Shown: in pieces, positions 48,013 through 57,750 of the stretch | Position numbering within the stretch: position 1 is the first letter of the stretch | How the letters are laid out: the number at the start of each line of letters is the position of its first letter | NCBI RefSeq assembly: GCF_900102035.1 | Contig: NZ_LT629689.1 | Coordinates: 372,001-436,000, forward strand | DNA length: 64,000 nucleotides | Reading direction: 5' to 3' | Source of the DNA: Pseudomonas extremaustralis | Lineage (GTDB): Bacteria > Pseudomonadota > Gammaproteobacteria > Pseudomonadales > Pseudomonadaceae | Translations under genes and position numbers: made by a program | The notes under the pieces: generated by a model | The model's input: only the letters and a program-made list of their open reading frames with translations | What the model was told of the DNA's origin: nothing | Database searches by the model: none

Positions 48013-48603
48013 TCAGATCAGGTCTTTGGTCAACGCGAGGGTCGCGAAGTTGTCGGCCATGATGGCCATTTCAGTCTGCTGCACGTGTTCGGCCGTCAGG
48101 ACGCGGCCTTTGTACGGCAGGTCGCGGGTGGCGCAGGCGTCTTCCACCAGGGTGCAGCGAAAGCCCAGGTTCTTGGCGGCGCGCACGGTGGTGCTGACGC
48201 TGGAGTGGCTCATGAAACCGCAGACGATCAGGTCCAGGGAGCCGAGGTCTTGCAGGTGTTTTTCCAGACCGGTGCCGTGGAAGGCACTGGGCAGCAGCTT
48301 GCCGATGATGGTTTCGTCACCTTCGGGTTCAAGCCCGGGGATGAACTCGCCGCGCTCGCCCTGAGGGTCGAACAGGCCGCCCACGGTGCCGAGGTGGCGC
48401 ACATGCACGATCGGGCGCCCGGCGCGGCGCGCGGCGGCGAGTACTTGCTTGATGTTGGCGACCGCCGCCTCCATGCCGGAGAGGGCGAGCGGGCCGCTGA
48501 GGTATTCCTTCTGGGCGTCGATGATCACGAGAGTCGCATGGTTGAGGTTCGCTGCTGCGTAACCACGACCGCTGAGTTGAAACATCGTCTTTGGAACGGA
48601 CAT
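48013..48603 (-). CDS. Isochorismatase-family cysteine hydrolase
   Basis: The catalytic triad of the family is visible as Asp in VIIDAQKEY, Lys in IIGKLLPSAF and Cys in VCGFMSHSSV. These enzymes hydrolyse amides or enol ethers; the substrate cannot be named. I start at MSVPKTMFQLSG with GGAG eight bases upstream, 24 codons inside the longest frame. Confidence 0.88.
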   Translation of the reverse strand: MSVPKTMFQLSGRGYAAANLNHATLVIIDAQKEYLSGPLALSGMEAAVANIKQVLAAARRAGRPIVHVRHLGTVGGLFDPQGERGEFIPGLEPEGDETIIGKLLPSAFHGTGLEKHLQDLGSLDLIVCGFMSHSSVSTTVRAAKNLGFRCTLVEDACATRDLPYKGRVLTAEHVQQTEMAIMADNFATLALTKDLI

Positions 48604-48844
48604 TCTGGGGGCTCCTGTGAGTGGGGCTTTTGCGCCATTGTCCACTGGCTGAGCGCTTCTGTGAATCGCTTCCATCGTAAGCTACGCCGTTGCTGGCGTG
48701 CAGCCTTGTCAAGTAGGCGGCGTGTTTGGCCGAATGATGGCAAATTGGATGAAATCCGACGTACGGCCATCGGTTTTCGTCCATCGTCCCTGTCGGCGAA
48801 GGCTGTTAGAATCGCCAGTCGTTTTTTCCAGGAGTCTGCCCCCC

Positions 48845-49753
48845 GTGATCACTTCCCGCCTGCGCACCTTGCGCGACCATATCCGTTGGGCTGTCAGCCG
48901 TTTCCATGGGGAAGACCTGTTTTTTGGCCACGGCACTGACAATGCCTGGGACGAAGCGCGGCAACTGGTGCTCGGCGCCCTGCATCTGCCGTGGGAAATT
49001 GCCGACAGTTACCTGGACTGCAACCTCGAAGAAGAGGAAATTTCCCACGTGCAGCGTCTGCTCCATCGTCGCATCCATGAGCGCGTGCCGACCGCCTACT
49101 TGCTGAAGGAGGCTTGGTTCTGTGGCATGTCGTTCATCGTCGATGAGCGCGTGCTGATCCCGCGCTCACCCATCGGCGAGCTGATCGAAAACCGCTTCGA
49201 ACCCTGGTTGCACCAGCCGCCGGCGCGCATCCTCGACCTGTGCACCGGCTCCGGTTGCATCGGTATCGCGTGTGCCTATGAGTTCCCGGACGCCGAAGTG
49301 GTGCTCGGCGACTTGTCCTTCGAAGCCTTGGAAGTGGCCAACCAGAACATCGAGCGGCATGGCGTCGACGAGCGTGTGTACACCGTGCAGGGCGATGGCT
49401 TCGATGGCCTGCCCGGCCAGCGCTTCGACCTGATCGTGTCGAACCCGCCGTATGTGGATGCCGAGGACTTCGCCGACATGCCGGACGAGTACCAGCACGA
49501 ACCGGAGCTGGGCCTGGCCTGTGGCGACGATGGCTTGAACCTGGTGCGACGCATGCTGGCCGAAGCGGCCGACCACCTGACCGAGAAGGGTTTGCTGATT
49601 GTCGAAGTGGGCAACAGCCAGGTGCACGTCGAGGCGTTGTACCCGGAAGTGGACTTCGCCTGGCTGGAGTTCCAGCGCGGTGGACACGGGGTGTTCATGC
49701 TCACGGCCGAGCAGTGCCGGACGCATCAGGCGGTATTCGCTGCCAGGGTCTAG
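48845..49753 (+). CDS. prmB: Ribosomal protein L3 glutamine methyltransferase
   Basis: The NPPY motif ([13 protein letters not shown]) and the SAM-binding [16 protein letters not shown] identify a glutamine N5-methyltransferase; the N-terminal [20 protein letters not shown] matches PrmB rather than HemK. It methylates a glutamine of L3 during ribosome assembly. I start at the GTG behind GGAG; the frame is open far upstream without another good start. Confidence 0.92.
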   Translation: MITSRLRTLRDHIRWAVSRFHGEDLFFGHGTDNAWDEARQLVLGALHLPWEIADSYLDCNLEEEEISHVQRLLHRRIHERVPTAYLLKEAWFCGMSFIVDERVLIPRSPIGELIENRFEPWLHQPPARILDLCTGSGCIGIACAYEFPDAEVVLGDLSFEALEVANQNIERHGVDERVYTVQGDGFDGLPGQRFDLIVSNPPYVDAEDFADMPDEYQHEPELGLACGDDGLNLVRRMLAEAADHLTEKGLLIVEVGNSQVHVEALYPEVDFAWLEFQRGGHGVFMLTAEQCRTHQAVFAARV

Positions 49754-49770
49754 CTGAAGACAATCGGTCA

Positions 49771-49800
49771 ATGTGGGAGGGAGCAAGCCCCCTCCCACCT
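49771..49800. repeat. Pseudomonas REP element
   Basis: ATGTGGGAGGGAGCAAGCCCC with the complementary CTCCCACCT forms a hairpin of the REP type found between genes in fluorescent pseudomonads. It follows prmB. Confidence 0.8.
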
Positions 49801-49821
49801 GTTTGGCTGCACTCCAACTGG

Positions 49822-50628
49822 TTAGCGGTGGGTGGCAATCCAGATCAACAAGCCCGCCTGAAACACGGTAAACGCCACCAGGCAGGTGATGGTAAAGCGC
49901 AAGCCGCTGTCTTCGCGCTTGAACTTGGTGACCTTTTCCTCTTCCTGGCGCAGCTTCACTTCCTGCTCCGCCAGGTTCTGCTCGGCCTGTTGCAGCATTT
50001 GCGCCGCTTCGAGAATTTCCACGAACTGCACCTTCTCGGTGTTCCAGCTGTCCAGCACATCGCCGACCTTGCCCGGTTGCACGCTGCCCTTGAGGTGCTG
50101 CACATCGGCATAGGCCACATCGAAGCCCTGGACCCGCAGGAAGTGATCGCGGCGCAGACGCGTGGACTCGTTGAGTGCGTCCTTGTTGGACAGATCGACG
50201 CCGTCGACGCGGTAGTGCGACCATTTCTTTTTCGCCCACGCGGCGCCCTGGGCCACCAGGAAACGGCCTATGCCACGGTTGGCCGGTTCGATTTCCAGGC
50301 TGTTGCCCGGGCCGAAATGCACGCGGTGGGTATCGTGGTCGACCCAGATATCCAGGTGATTCTGCTCGCGGCGCACCCGTTGCCCCGGCAACTGGATAAC
50401 CATGCGCAACAGGCTATGGCGCTGGTCATGGCGCTCGGCATAACCGAACTGTACGAACCGCAACGGCCGCAGGCCCGTAGCGCGGTCGGTGGTCAGGGGC
50501 GCCAGGCGCAGCATCTTGAAATGCTCGGCCTGTACGTCCGCCCACGGCAGCGCCGCCGCGTCGATGGCCTCGGTTTTTTCAGCCGGGGTTTCGGCGTTAG
50601 GTTCCGGTGTTGCTTCAGTGGTTGTCAT
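49822..50628 (-). CDS. Conserved hypothetical protein with C-terminal membrane anchor
   Basis: The N-terminus is acidic and disordered (about residues 1-30), the middle is a globular domain, residues 195-235 are coiled coil and the C-terminus has one span (LRFTITCLVAFTVFQAGLLI). It appears to be a tail-anchored inner-membrane protein. Function unknown. Confidence 0.75.
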   Translation of the reverse strand: MTTTEATPEPNAETPAEKTEAIDAAALPWADVQAEHFKMLRLAPLTTDRATGLRPLRFVQFGYAERHDQRHSLLRMVIQLPGQRVRREQNHLDIWVDHDTHRVHFGPGNSLEIEPANRGIGRFLVAQGAAWAKKKWSHYRVDGVDLSNKDALNESTRLRRDHFLRVQGFDVAYADVQHLKGSVQPGKVGDVLDSWNTEKVQFVEILEAAQMLQQAEQNLAEQEVKLRQEEEKVTKFKREDSGLRFTITCLVAFTVFQAGLLIWIATHR

Positions 50629-50728
50629 GCGGTGCGATCCTGTCCAAGCCCAGCCAGTCGACAGTCTCTTTTGCTGTCGACTCTGGGCTTATCGGCCGCT
50701 TTCTACAGGACTGGAGGCAAATTGTCGC

Positions 50729-51688
50729 TTAACGGGGTTGAAGTCCGTCGATAAAGTCCACCACGCGGCTGCCCAGCTCGGCGGCAAGGGGCAATTGCGG
50801 GTCATTGTAGGAGGCCAATTGCTGCTTCACGTCCTTGGGCACGATGCGCATGACGTGGTTCATGCCCTCGATCACCGCCAATTGTGCGTCTGGCTTGGCG
50901 TTTTTCAGTTGTCGGGCATCGCCGACGCCGACCTGGATATCGTTGGTGCCCTGGATGATCAGTGCTGGCATGTTCAACTTGGCGAACGCTGCCGACGGAT
51001 CGGCACGGAACAAGCTGATCAGATACGGCTGCACGCTGGGTCGGAAAATGCTTTGCAGCGGCCCCGGCACGTTGGCGTCCACCTGGCCGGCCTTGAGGTG
51101 ATCGAGGATTTCATTGCTGCGCAGCAACAGGGCAGGGGGTAGGTGATCGGCCAGTTGCTGGCGGATCACCTGGTCGACCGGGCGGGCGCTGCCGGACAAG
51201 GAGATCACGCCTGCCGGTTCCAGTTGCGGTGCGGCCAGGGCGGCTACCAGCGCGCCTTCGCTGTGACCCAGCACAATCAGCGGGCCCATGCGTTTGTCGG
51301 CCTTGAGCAGTTTGCCCCAGGCCACCGCGTCGGCCACGTAGGCGTCGAGGGTCAGGTTGCGTTCATCGGGGGTGGCGGCCAGGCTGGCGGCGACGCCGCG
51401 CTTGTCATAGCGCACGCTGGCGATGTTGTGGCGCGCCAATACCCAGGCCAGGCGCTTGAGGCTGTCGTTGCGCGCGCCGTCGGCACTGTTGCCATTACGG
51501 TCGGTGGGGCCGGAGCCGGCAATGATCAGCACCACCGGCACCGGTGTGTCGGACTGCGGCAGCAACAGCGAGCCAAACAGTTGGCCGGTGCCGGTGTCCA
51601 GGCTGATCGGGCGTTGCAGTACCACGGGGGTGGCGGCCTGGGCCAGGGCGGTAAACAGGGTGAGCGTGAACAGTAAAACTCGCAGCAT
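50729..51688 (-). CDS. Secreted alpha/beta hydrolase
   Basis: A signal peptide (LRVLLFTLTLFTALAQAA) precedes an alpha/beta-hydrolase domain with GHSEG as nucleophile elbow, IIAGSGPTDRNG as oxyanion region and a late EGMNHVMR for the His. It is probably a periplasmic esterase or peptidase-like hydrolase of unknown substrate. Confidence 0.85.
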   Translation of the reverse strand: MLRVLLFTLTLFTALAQAATPVVLQRPISLDTGTGQLFGSLLLPQSDTPVPVVLIIAGSGPTDRNGNSADGARNDSLKRLAWVLARHNIASVRYDKRGVAASLAATPDERNLTLDAYVADAVAWGKLLKADKRMGPLIVLGHSEGALVAALAAPQLEPAGVISLSGSARPVDQVIRQQLADHLPPALLLRSNEILDHLKAGQVDANVPGPLQSIFRPSVQPYLISLFRADPSAAFAKLNMPALIIQGTNDIQVGVGDARQLKNAKPDAQLAVIEGMNHVMRIVPKDVKQQLASYNDPQLPLAAELGSRVVDFIDGLQPR

Positions 51689-51833
51689 TATCGTGCCATC
51701 ATCCGGGAGGTGCCGGTTGGACCAATGTCTACCGGTAAGGTTTCGAGGATGAACTAGTCGGTTGGCCCGCGTATACTGGCGCGCTTGGTTATCACCCTTG
51801 AGTGATTACAACTGATTTCACGGAGCGCCCTGC

Positions 51834-52925
51834 ATGTCCGGCAATACCTTCGGCAAGCTGTTCACTGTCACCACCGCGGGCGAAAGCCATGGCCCGGCGT
51901 TGGTCGCCATTGTCGACGGCTGCCCGCCCGGCCTCGAGCTGTCCCTGGAAGACCTGCAGCGTGACCTCGACCGTCGCAAGCCCGGCACCAGCCGTCACAC
52001 CACTCAGCGCCAGGAGCCCGACGAAGTCGAGATCCTCTCCGGCGTGTTCGAAGGCCGCACCACCGGTTGCGCCATCGGCCTGCTGATCCGCAACACTGAC
52101 CAGAAATCCAAGGACTATTCGGCGATCAAGGACCTGTTCCGCCCGGCCCACGCCGACTACACCTACCACCACAAATATGGCGAACGCGACTACCGTGGCG
52201 GCGGCCGCAGCTCGGCCCGCGAAACCGCGATGCGCGTGGCCGCCGGTGCCATCGCCAAGAAATACCTGGCGACCCAGGGCATCGTCATTCGTGGCTACAT
52301 GAGCCAGCTGGGCCCGATCGAAATTCCGTTCAAGACCTGGGACAGCGTGCAGGACAACGCGTTTTTCTGCCCGGATCCCGACAAAGTGCCGGAACTGGAG
52401 GCCTACATGGACCAGTTGCGCCGCGACCAGGATTCCGTCGGCGCCAAGATCACCGTAGTGGCCGAAGGCGTCAAGCCGGGCCTGGGCGAGCCGATCTTCG
52501 ACCGCCTGGACGCCGAGCTGGCCCATGCGCTGATGAGCATCAATGCGGTCAAAGGCGTGGAAATCGGCGCCGGCTTCGCCTGCGTCTCCCAGCGCGGTAC
52601 CGAGCATCGCGACGAACTGACCCCGCAAGGCTTCCTCAGCAACAACGCGGGCGGCATCCTCGGCGGTATTTCCTCCGGCCAACCCATCGTTGCGCACCTG
52701 GCGCTCAAGGCCACGTCGAGTATTACCACGCCGGGCCGTTCGATCGATGTGCATGGCAATCCGGTGGACGTGATCACCAAGGGCCGCCATGACCCGTGCG
52801 TCGGCATCCGCGCCACGCCGATCGCCGAAGCGATGATGGCCATCGTGTTGATGGACCACCTGTTGCGCAATCGCGGGCAAAACGCCGACGTGCACGTGAG
52901 TACCCCGGTGCTGGGCCAGCTGTGA
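51834..52925 (+). CDS. aroC: Chorismate synthase
   Basis: The sequence is clear: [20 protein letters not shown] at the start, [20 protein letters not shown] and the C-terminal [18 protein letters not shown]. It makes chorismate from EPSP with reduced FMN, the last step of the shikimate pathway. Full length at 363 residues. MFS and acireductone-dioxygenase-like genes follow. Confidence 0.97.
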   Translation: MSGNTFGKLFTVTTAGESHGPALVAIVDGCPPGLELSLEDLQRDLDRRKPGTSRHTTQRQEPDEVEILSGVFEGRTTGCAIGLLIRNTDQKSKDYSAIKDLFRPAHADYTYHHKYGERDYRGGGRSSARETAMRVAAGAIAKKYLATQGIVIRGYMSQLGPIEIPFKTWDSVQDNAFFCPDPDKVPELEAYMDQLRRDQDSVGAKITVVAEGVKPGLGEPIFDRLDAELAHALMSINAVKGVEIGAGFACVSQRGTEHRDELTPQGFLSNNAGGILGGISSGQPIVAHLALKATSSITTPGRSIDVHGNPVDVITKGRHDPCVGIRATPIAEAMMAIVLMDHLLRNRGQNADVHVSTPVLGQL

Positions 52926-52935
52926 CGGTCTGACC

Positions 52936-54096
52936 GTGACAGCACTCCCGTACTGGCGCCTCTCCAGCTTCTACCTGTTCTACTTCGCCCTGCTGGGGGC
53001 GACAGCGCCGTTCCTGGCGCTGTACTTCGATCATTTGGGGTTCTCCAGCGCGCGCATCGGCGAGCTGGTGGCCATCCCCATGCTGATGCGCTGCGTGGCC
53101 CCCAACCTGTGGGGCTGGCTGGGCGACTACACCGGGCGGCGCCTGGCCATCGTGCGTTTGGGAGCGGTGTGCACCCTGGCGAGTTTTTCGCTGATCTTCG
53201 TCAGCCACACCTACGCCTGGCTGGCCCTGGTGATGGCATTGCACGCGTTCTTCTGGCACGCGGTGCTGCCGCAGTTTGAAGTGATCACCCTGGCCCACCT
53301 GCGCCAACAGACCTCGCGCTACAGTCAGATCCGCCTGTGGGGCTCCATCGGGTTCATCCTCACGGTGGTGATCATGGGGCGCCTGTTCGACGGGCTGAGC
53401 CTGGATATTTACCCGGTGGTGATCGTGGTCATCATGGCCGGGATCATCGGCGCCAGCCTGTGGGTGCCGAATGCACAGCCCGCCAGCCACGGCAAACGCC
53501 TGGCCGGTGACGGTTTCCTCAAGCAATTGTGCAGCCCCGGTGTCTTGGCGTTTTATGTCTGTGTGGCGCTGATGCAAATGAGCCATGGCCCGTATTACAC
53601 CTTCCTGACCCTGCACCTGGAACACCTGGGCTACAGCCGTGGTGTGATCGGGCTGCTGTGGGCTTTGGGGGTGGTGGCCGAAGTGCTGATGTTCCTGGGC
53701 ATGAGCCGTATCCTCACGCGCTTTTCGGTGCGCCGGGTACTGCTGGCCAGCTTCCTGTTGGCGGCCGTGCGTTGGTTGCTGCTGGGCTCGTTCGCCGAAT
53801 TCTTTTGGGTGCTGTTGCTGGCGCAGGTGATGCACGCCGCCACCTTCGGCAGCTTTCATGCGGCCTCCATCGCCTTTGTGCAGCGTAGTTTTGGCGACAA
53901 ACAACAAGGCCAGGGCCAGGCGCTGTATGCCGCGTTGGCCGGTACCGGTGGTGCTTTGGGCGCCCTGTATTCCGGTTACAGCTGGAACCTGTTGGGCCCC
54001 ACCCTGACCTTCAGTATCGCCAGCGTCGCGGCCCTGGCCGCCGCCGTTATCATCGGTTTTCGATTGCAAGAGCAGAGCAGAGGAACCCTCCAATGA
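52936..54096 (+). CDS. MFS transporter (HcaT/PPP-type)
   Basis: About 11-12 hydrophobic spans and the segment APNLWGWLGDYTGRRLAIVR (the MFS loop 2-3 motif) identify a major-facilitator protein. The start is a GTG 10 bases after aroC. The beginning YWRLSSFYLFYFALLGAT resembles the HcaT-like subgroup. It overlaps the next gene by four bases, so the two are coupled. Confidence 0.85.
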   Translation: MTALPYWRLSSFYLFYFALLGATAPFLALYFDHLGFSSARIGELVAIPMLMRCVAPNLWGWLGDYTGRRLAIVRLGAVCTLASFSLIFVSHTYAWLALVMALHAFFWHAVLPQFEVITLAHLRQQTSRYSQIRLWGSIGFILTVVIMGRLFDGLSLDIYPVVIVVIMAGIIGASLWVPNAQPASHGKRLAGDGFLKQLCSPGVLAFYVCVALMQMSHGPYYTFLTLHLEHLGYSRGVIGLLWALGVVAEVLMFLGMSRILTRFSVRRVLLASFLLAAVRWLLLGSFAEFFWVLLLAQVMHAATFGSFHAASIAFVQRSFGDKQQGQGQALYAALAGTGGALGALYSGYSWNLLGPTLTFSIASVAALAAAVIIGFRLQEQSRGTLQ

Positions 54097-54623
54097 GTTA
54101 TGTCGCTATTTACCCCGTCACCTCACCGGATACCCCGAACAAGGTCCTGACCCACTTCGACGACATCGCCACGACCCTCGCCGAGCACGGTGTGCGGTTC
54201 GAGCGTTGGCAGCCCGGCCCCCTCGAAAAGGGCGCCGGCGACGCGCAACTGATCGCGGCGTACCAGGCGCAGATCGACGCCCTCGGCTACGGTGGCGTGG
54301 AAGTGTTCAGCGTCACGGGCGACCAGCCGCAGAAAGCCGAACTGCGCGCGCAGTTCCTCGATGAACATCGCTACAACACAGACAATGCGCACTTTTTCAT
54401 CGCAGGCCAGGGCTGGTTCTGCCTGCATGTGGATGACTACGTGTACGGCGTACGCTGCGAGAAAAATGACCTGCTGGTGATCCCGGCCGGCATGCCGCAC
54501 TGGTTCGATATAGGCGAGAACCCGCACATTGTGGCGTTGCGGCTCTTCAGTGCGACGGCAGGCCGGACGCCTGAACCGACGGGTGATGCCATCGCCCGGC
54601 GATTCCCTGGGTTGGACGATTGA
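54093..54623 (+). CDS. Acireductone dioxygenase-like cupin with altered metal site
   Basis: Overall sequence matches acireductone dioxygenase (MtnD): NKVLTHFDDIATTLAEHGVR, QKAELRAQFLDEH, DDYVYGVRCEKNDLLVIPAG. The family metal ligands are HxH, Glu and a later His. Here His92 and His136 remain, but the second His is Tyr94 and the Glu is Asn98; a new His sits at 100. MtnB and MtnC are not adjacent. It may be inactive, or have another metal or function. Confidence 0.78.
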   Translation: MSYVAIYPVTSPDTPNKVLTHFDDIATTLAEHGVRFERWQPGPLEKGAGDAQLIAAYQAQIDALGYGGVEVFSVTGDQPQKAELRAQFLDEHRYNTDNAHFFIAGQGWFCLHVDDYVYGVRCEKNDLLVIPAGMPHWFDIGENPHIVALRLFSATAGRTPEPTGDAIARRFPGLDD

Positions 54624-54834
54624 TCGCGAAAGATTAGAAACTTCAATCCCCACGCGTTGGAAGTTGTTGTGGGAAGAAGCTCAAGCTTTTGTAGGGCGCG
54701 GCTGTTTATTCCGCGCCCTGCGCCTGAGTGCCATGGGTTATGTAACTCTCCCCGGCATCAATGTTTATATCACCTGTCAATAGGAAGAATCCGAATGGTG
54801 ATAGGGCATCCGCCAATAAAAGGGAGAAAACAAC

Positions 54835-55098
54835 ATGACCGGTCCCAAGGAGTCGTCACCCTATTCCGTGCCCAACGCCGTCAGACGGCGACTGAGCTTG
54901 TCCGGCAAACCCTTGACCCCCACGGAGCTGGAAATCCTGCGCTGGGCTTCGGAAGGCAAGACGGTCTGGGAGATCAGCCGGATACGGGCCACGTCCGAAG
55001 CCACGGTGAAGTTCCACCTGCGCAATATCTACGGCAAGCTGCAGGTCAACAACCGTGTCCAGGCCATGAATGAAGCGGCGCGCCAGGGCCTTTGCTGA
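54835..55098 (+). CDS. LuxR-type HTH regulator without a sensor domain
   Basis: The whole 87-residue protein is essentially a LuxR/GerE HTH domain: LTPTELEILRWASEGKTVWE, then EATVKFHLRNIYGKLQV and NEAARQGL. No signal-binding or receiver domain is present. GGGAGAAAACAAC precedes the ATG, and a terminator follows. It may regulate by DNA binding alone or by dimerising with a longer LuxR protein. Confidence 0.85.
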   Translation: MTGPKESSPYSVPNAVRRRLSLSGKPLTPTELEILRWASEGKTVWEISRIRATSEATVKFHLRNIYGKLQVNNRVQAMNEAARQGLC

Positions 55099-55106
55099 AT
55101 CCACGA

Positions 55107-55143
55107 AAAAGGGCCGCGACGCTCAATGCGTCGCGGCCCTTTG
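55107..55143. terminator. Strong bidirectional-looking terminator
   Basis: AAAGGGCCGCGACGC and GCGTCGCGGCCCTTT pair perfectly across a seven-base loop. It ends the LuxR-type gene and can also serve the opposing DUF3509 gene. Confidence 0.88.
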
Positions 55144-55156
55144 ACTTAGCGGGTAT

Positions 55157-55435
55157 TCAAGCCGAATGGTAGGTCGGCAGGGCAAAGCGATTCTGGCTTT
55201 GCAGCATGGAAATGTGCGGCAGCTCGCTGGCTTGTTCGGCCAGGTCACGGCGAATGGCACTGATCACCCAGGTCAACTGATCGGCGGTGTGCAACTGTTG
55301 GTACGAAATCGAACGCTTGACCTGTTTGCCTTCGCTGTTACGCAAGGTCAACAGGATGCCGCCGTCGGGACGTGGTTGGGTGGTGACGTCGTAGGTGGAG
55401 AATACTGAAGCGAATTTATCTTGGATCAGGCTCAT
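55157..55435 (-). CDS. DUF3509 family protein
   Basis: The 92-residue protein shows the DUF3509 pattern, with DGGILLTLRNSEGKQVKRSI and RRDLAEQASELP. The family is typical of Pseudomonas and has no established function. It shares the terminator with the LuxR-type gene in a convergent arrangement. Confidence 0.85.
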   Translation of the reverse strand: MSLIQDKFASVFSTYDVTTQPRPDGGILLTLRNSEGKQVKRSISYQQLHTADQLTWVISAIRRDLAEQASELPHISMLQSQNRFALPTYHSA

Positions 55436-55829
55436 GTCTATCAGCTCCGTTGGCTCAAGTTGGCAAGCATGGAGTGATAGGTGCAGCGATTGTGCCAGCT
55501 ACTGTTCTTAAAGAAAGTTGTTATAAATCACATACTTATAAAAACATCAGATTTTCGATTTCGTGCAATTTGCATGAATAGCCATCATGCATCCTGCATT
55601 TTGCGCTGTTCGACAGGGTACAAACGGCTAGCGGTCATTCATGAAGACTGCACCCATGCCGCGAAATTCCCTTTTTCGGCGTCCGAGCCTCGGGATACAA
55701 AACTTTTCAAATCCCGCGTGTACAGCTGAAGAGTGGCTAACGTACTTTCCTGCAAGGTATTGGGCATTGCGCCTACAGGAATACCGGACTTCCGGATCAG
55801 ACGAAGAACAAGAAAAAGGACGTTCCTCC
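55436..55829. other. AT-rich intergenic region upstream of the acyl-CoA synthetase
   Basis: The segment 55500-55600 is rich in A and T and probably holds divergent promoters for DUF3509 and the acyl-CoA synthetase. The synthetase frame is open from ATG 55641, but the first convincing start is 55830. No gene or repeat is supported here. Confidence 0.5.
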
Positions 55830-57656
55830 ATGAGTCACCCGCAAAACGACATGATCACCTGGCGCATGATGCTGCGTAAGGTGCCTTCGATTGTTCGCGC
55901 CCTGCCACGGGTGATACGCGGCATGCGCGCTGCCAACGTGACGGACCCCGCCCAACCCTGTGGCCTGGGCTGGCACTTCGAACAGGCCACCCTGCGTCAT
56001 CCGGACGGTGCGGCATTGTTGTTTGGTGATCGTGTGCTCAGTTACCGCGAAGCCAACGAGCGTGCCAACCGCATTGCCCATCACCTTCAGGCCCAGGGCA
56101 TCGGCAAGGGCGATGTGGTGGCGTTGTTTATCGAAAACCGTCCCGAATTGCTCTTGAGCGTACTGGCCGTGGCCAAGCTGGGCGGCATCTGCGCGATGCT
56201 CAATGTCGCGCAAACCCAAAGTGCATTGGTGCATAGCCTGAACCTGGTGAGCCCGGTGGCGATCGTGGTCGGCGCGGAGTTGGTGAGTGCCTATGACGCG
56301 GTACGCGATCAGGTATCGATCGAGGCGCAGCGCAGTTGGTTTGTCGCCGATCAGCCCAGCGACGTGGTGCCTGCGGGGTATATCGACCTGATGGAAGCCA
56401 GTGCCGCGTGCTCGACGGACAATCCCGCCAGCACCGCGCAGATTTTCTTCAACGACCCCTGCTTCTATATCTACACCTCCGGCACCACTGGCTTGCCCAA
56501 GGCCGGCATCATGAAACATGGGCGCTGGACCAAAACCGCCGTGAGTTTCGGCCGCATCGCCCTGGACATGGGCCCGGACGACGTCCTGTATTGCACCTTG
56601 CCGCTCTATCACGCCACCGGCCTGTGCGTGTGCTGGGGTTCGGCGATCGTGGGAGCGTCGGGGTTCGCCATCCGCCGCAAGTTCAGCGCCAGCCAGTTCT
56701 GGGACGATGCGCGTAGATTCAATGCGACCACCCTCGGTTACGTGGGCGAATTGTGCCGTTACCTGCTCGACCAGCCGCCCAGCGCGAGCGACCGCGATAA
56801 CCGCGTGACCAAGATGGTCGGCAATGGCCTGCGCCCCGGCGTGTGGGCGCAGTTCAAGGCGCGCTATGGCGTGGAGCATGTCTGCGAGTTGTACGCTGCC
56901 AGCGACGGCAATATCGGCTTTACCAACGTCTTGAATTTCGACAACACCATCGGCTTTTGCCTGCAGCACTGGGCGCTGGTGGACTACGACCACGACAACG
57001 GCGAACCGGTCCGTGGCCCCGATGGCTTTATGCGCAAGGTGCAAACGGGCGGACAGGGCCTGTTGCTGGCCAGGATCGATGCTAAAGCGCCCTTCGACGG
57101 CTACACCGACCCGGAAAAGAACCGCAAGGTGATCCTCACCGACGTGTTCGAAAAGGGCGACCGCTACTTCGACACCGGCGATTTGTTGCGCAGCATCGGC
57201 TTCGGCCATGCGCAATTCGTCGATCGCCTGGGGGATACCTATCGCTGGAAAGGTGAAAACGTCTCCACCACCGAGGTCGAGAACGTCCTGCTGCAACATC
57301 CGCAGATCGCTGAAGTGGTGGCCTATGGTGTCGAAATCGACAACACCAATGGCCGCGCGGGCATGGTGGCCATCACCCCGAGCGAATCCCTGGCCGCGCT
57401 GGATATGCGTGAGCTGCTGCAATTCGCCCATGGCCAGTTGCCGCACTATGCGGTGCCGCTGTTCCTGCGGGTCAAGGTGCAGATGGAAACCACCGGAACC
57501 TTCAAATACCAGAAAGTGAAACTCAAGCAGGAAGCCTTCGACCCGGACAAGGCCGGCAACGACCCGGTCTACGCCTGGCTGCCGGGCTCGGACTGCTACG
57601 TGCCGGTGACCGGGCAACTATTGGCGCAGATCCAGGGCGGACAGTTCCGCTATTGA
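55830..57656 (+). CDS. Long-chain/very-long-chain acyl-CoA synthetase (FATP-like)
   Basis: AMP-binding motifs are clear: YTSGTTGLPKAGIMKHGR, LYAASDGNIGF, YFDTGDLL and DTYRWKGENVSTTEVENVL; the order and length (608) match fatty-acid transport/very-long-chain acyl-CoA synthetases. It would activate fatty or related carboxylic acids with ATP and CoA. I start at MSHPQNDMITWR behind AAGGACG. Specific substrate unknown. Confidence 0.9.
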   Translation: MSHPQNDMITWRMMLRKVPSIVRALPRVIRGMRAANVTDPAQPCGLGWHFEQATLRHPDGAALLFGDRVLSYREANERANRIAHHLQAQGIGKGDVVALFIENRPELLLSVLAVAKLGGICAMLNVAQTQSALVHSLNLVSPVAIVVGAELVSAYDAVRDQVSIEAQRSWFVADQPSDVVPAGYIDLMEASAACSTDNPASTAQIFFNDPCFYIYTSGTTGLPKAGIMKHGRWTKTAVSFGRIALDMGPDDVLYCTLPLYHATGLCVCWGSAIVGASGFAIRRKFSASQFWDDARRFNATTLGYVGELCRYLLDQPPSASDRDNRVTKMVGNGLRPGVWAQFKARYGVEHVCELYAASDGNIGFTNVLNFDNTIGFCLQHWALVDYDHDNGEPVRGPDGFMRKVQTGGQGLLLARIDAKAPFDGYTDPEKNRKVILTDVFEKGDRYFDTGDLLRSIGFGHAQFVDRLGDTYRWKGENVSTTEVENVLLQHPQIAEVVAYGVEIDNTNGRAGMVAITPSESLAALDMRELLQFAHGQLPHYAVPLFLRVKVQMETTGTFKYQKVKLKQEAFDPDKAGNDPVYAWLPGSDCYVPVTGQLLAQIQGGQFRY

Positions 57657-57750
57657 TTGTGCCTATGGGCGCGTTTGACAAAAAAGCCATGACAGTGGGG
57701 AACTCCATCGCGACACTGGGCGCCATATAAGCACCAGAAAGGAGTCCCCC

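Noticed and set aside
55797..57617. A 606-codon reverse-strand open frame opposite the acyl-CoA synthetase
   Set aside because: The forward frame has all AMP-binding motifs; the reverse product lacks any and has no ribosome-binding site.
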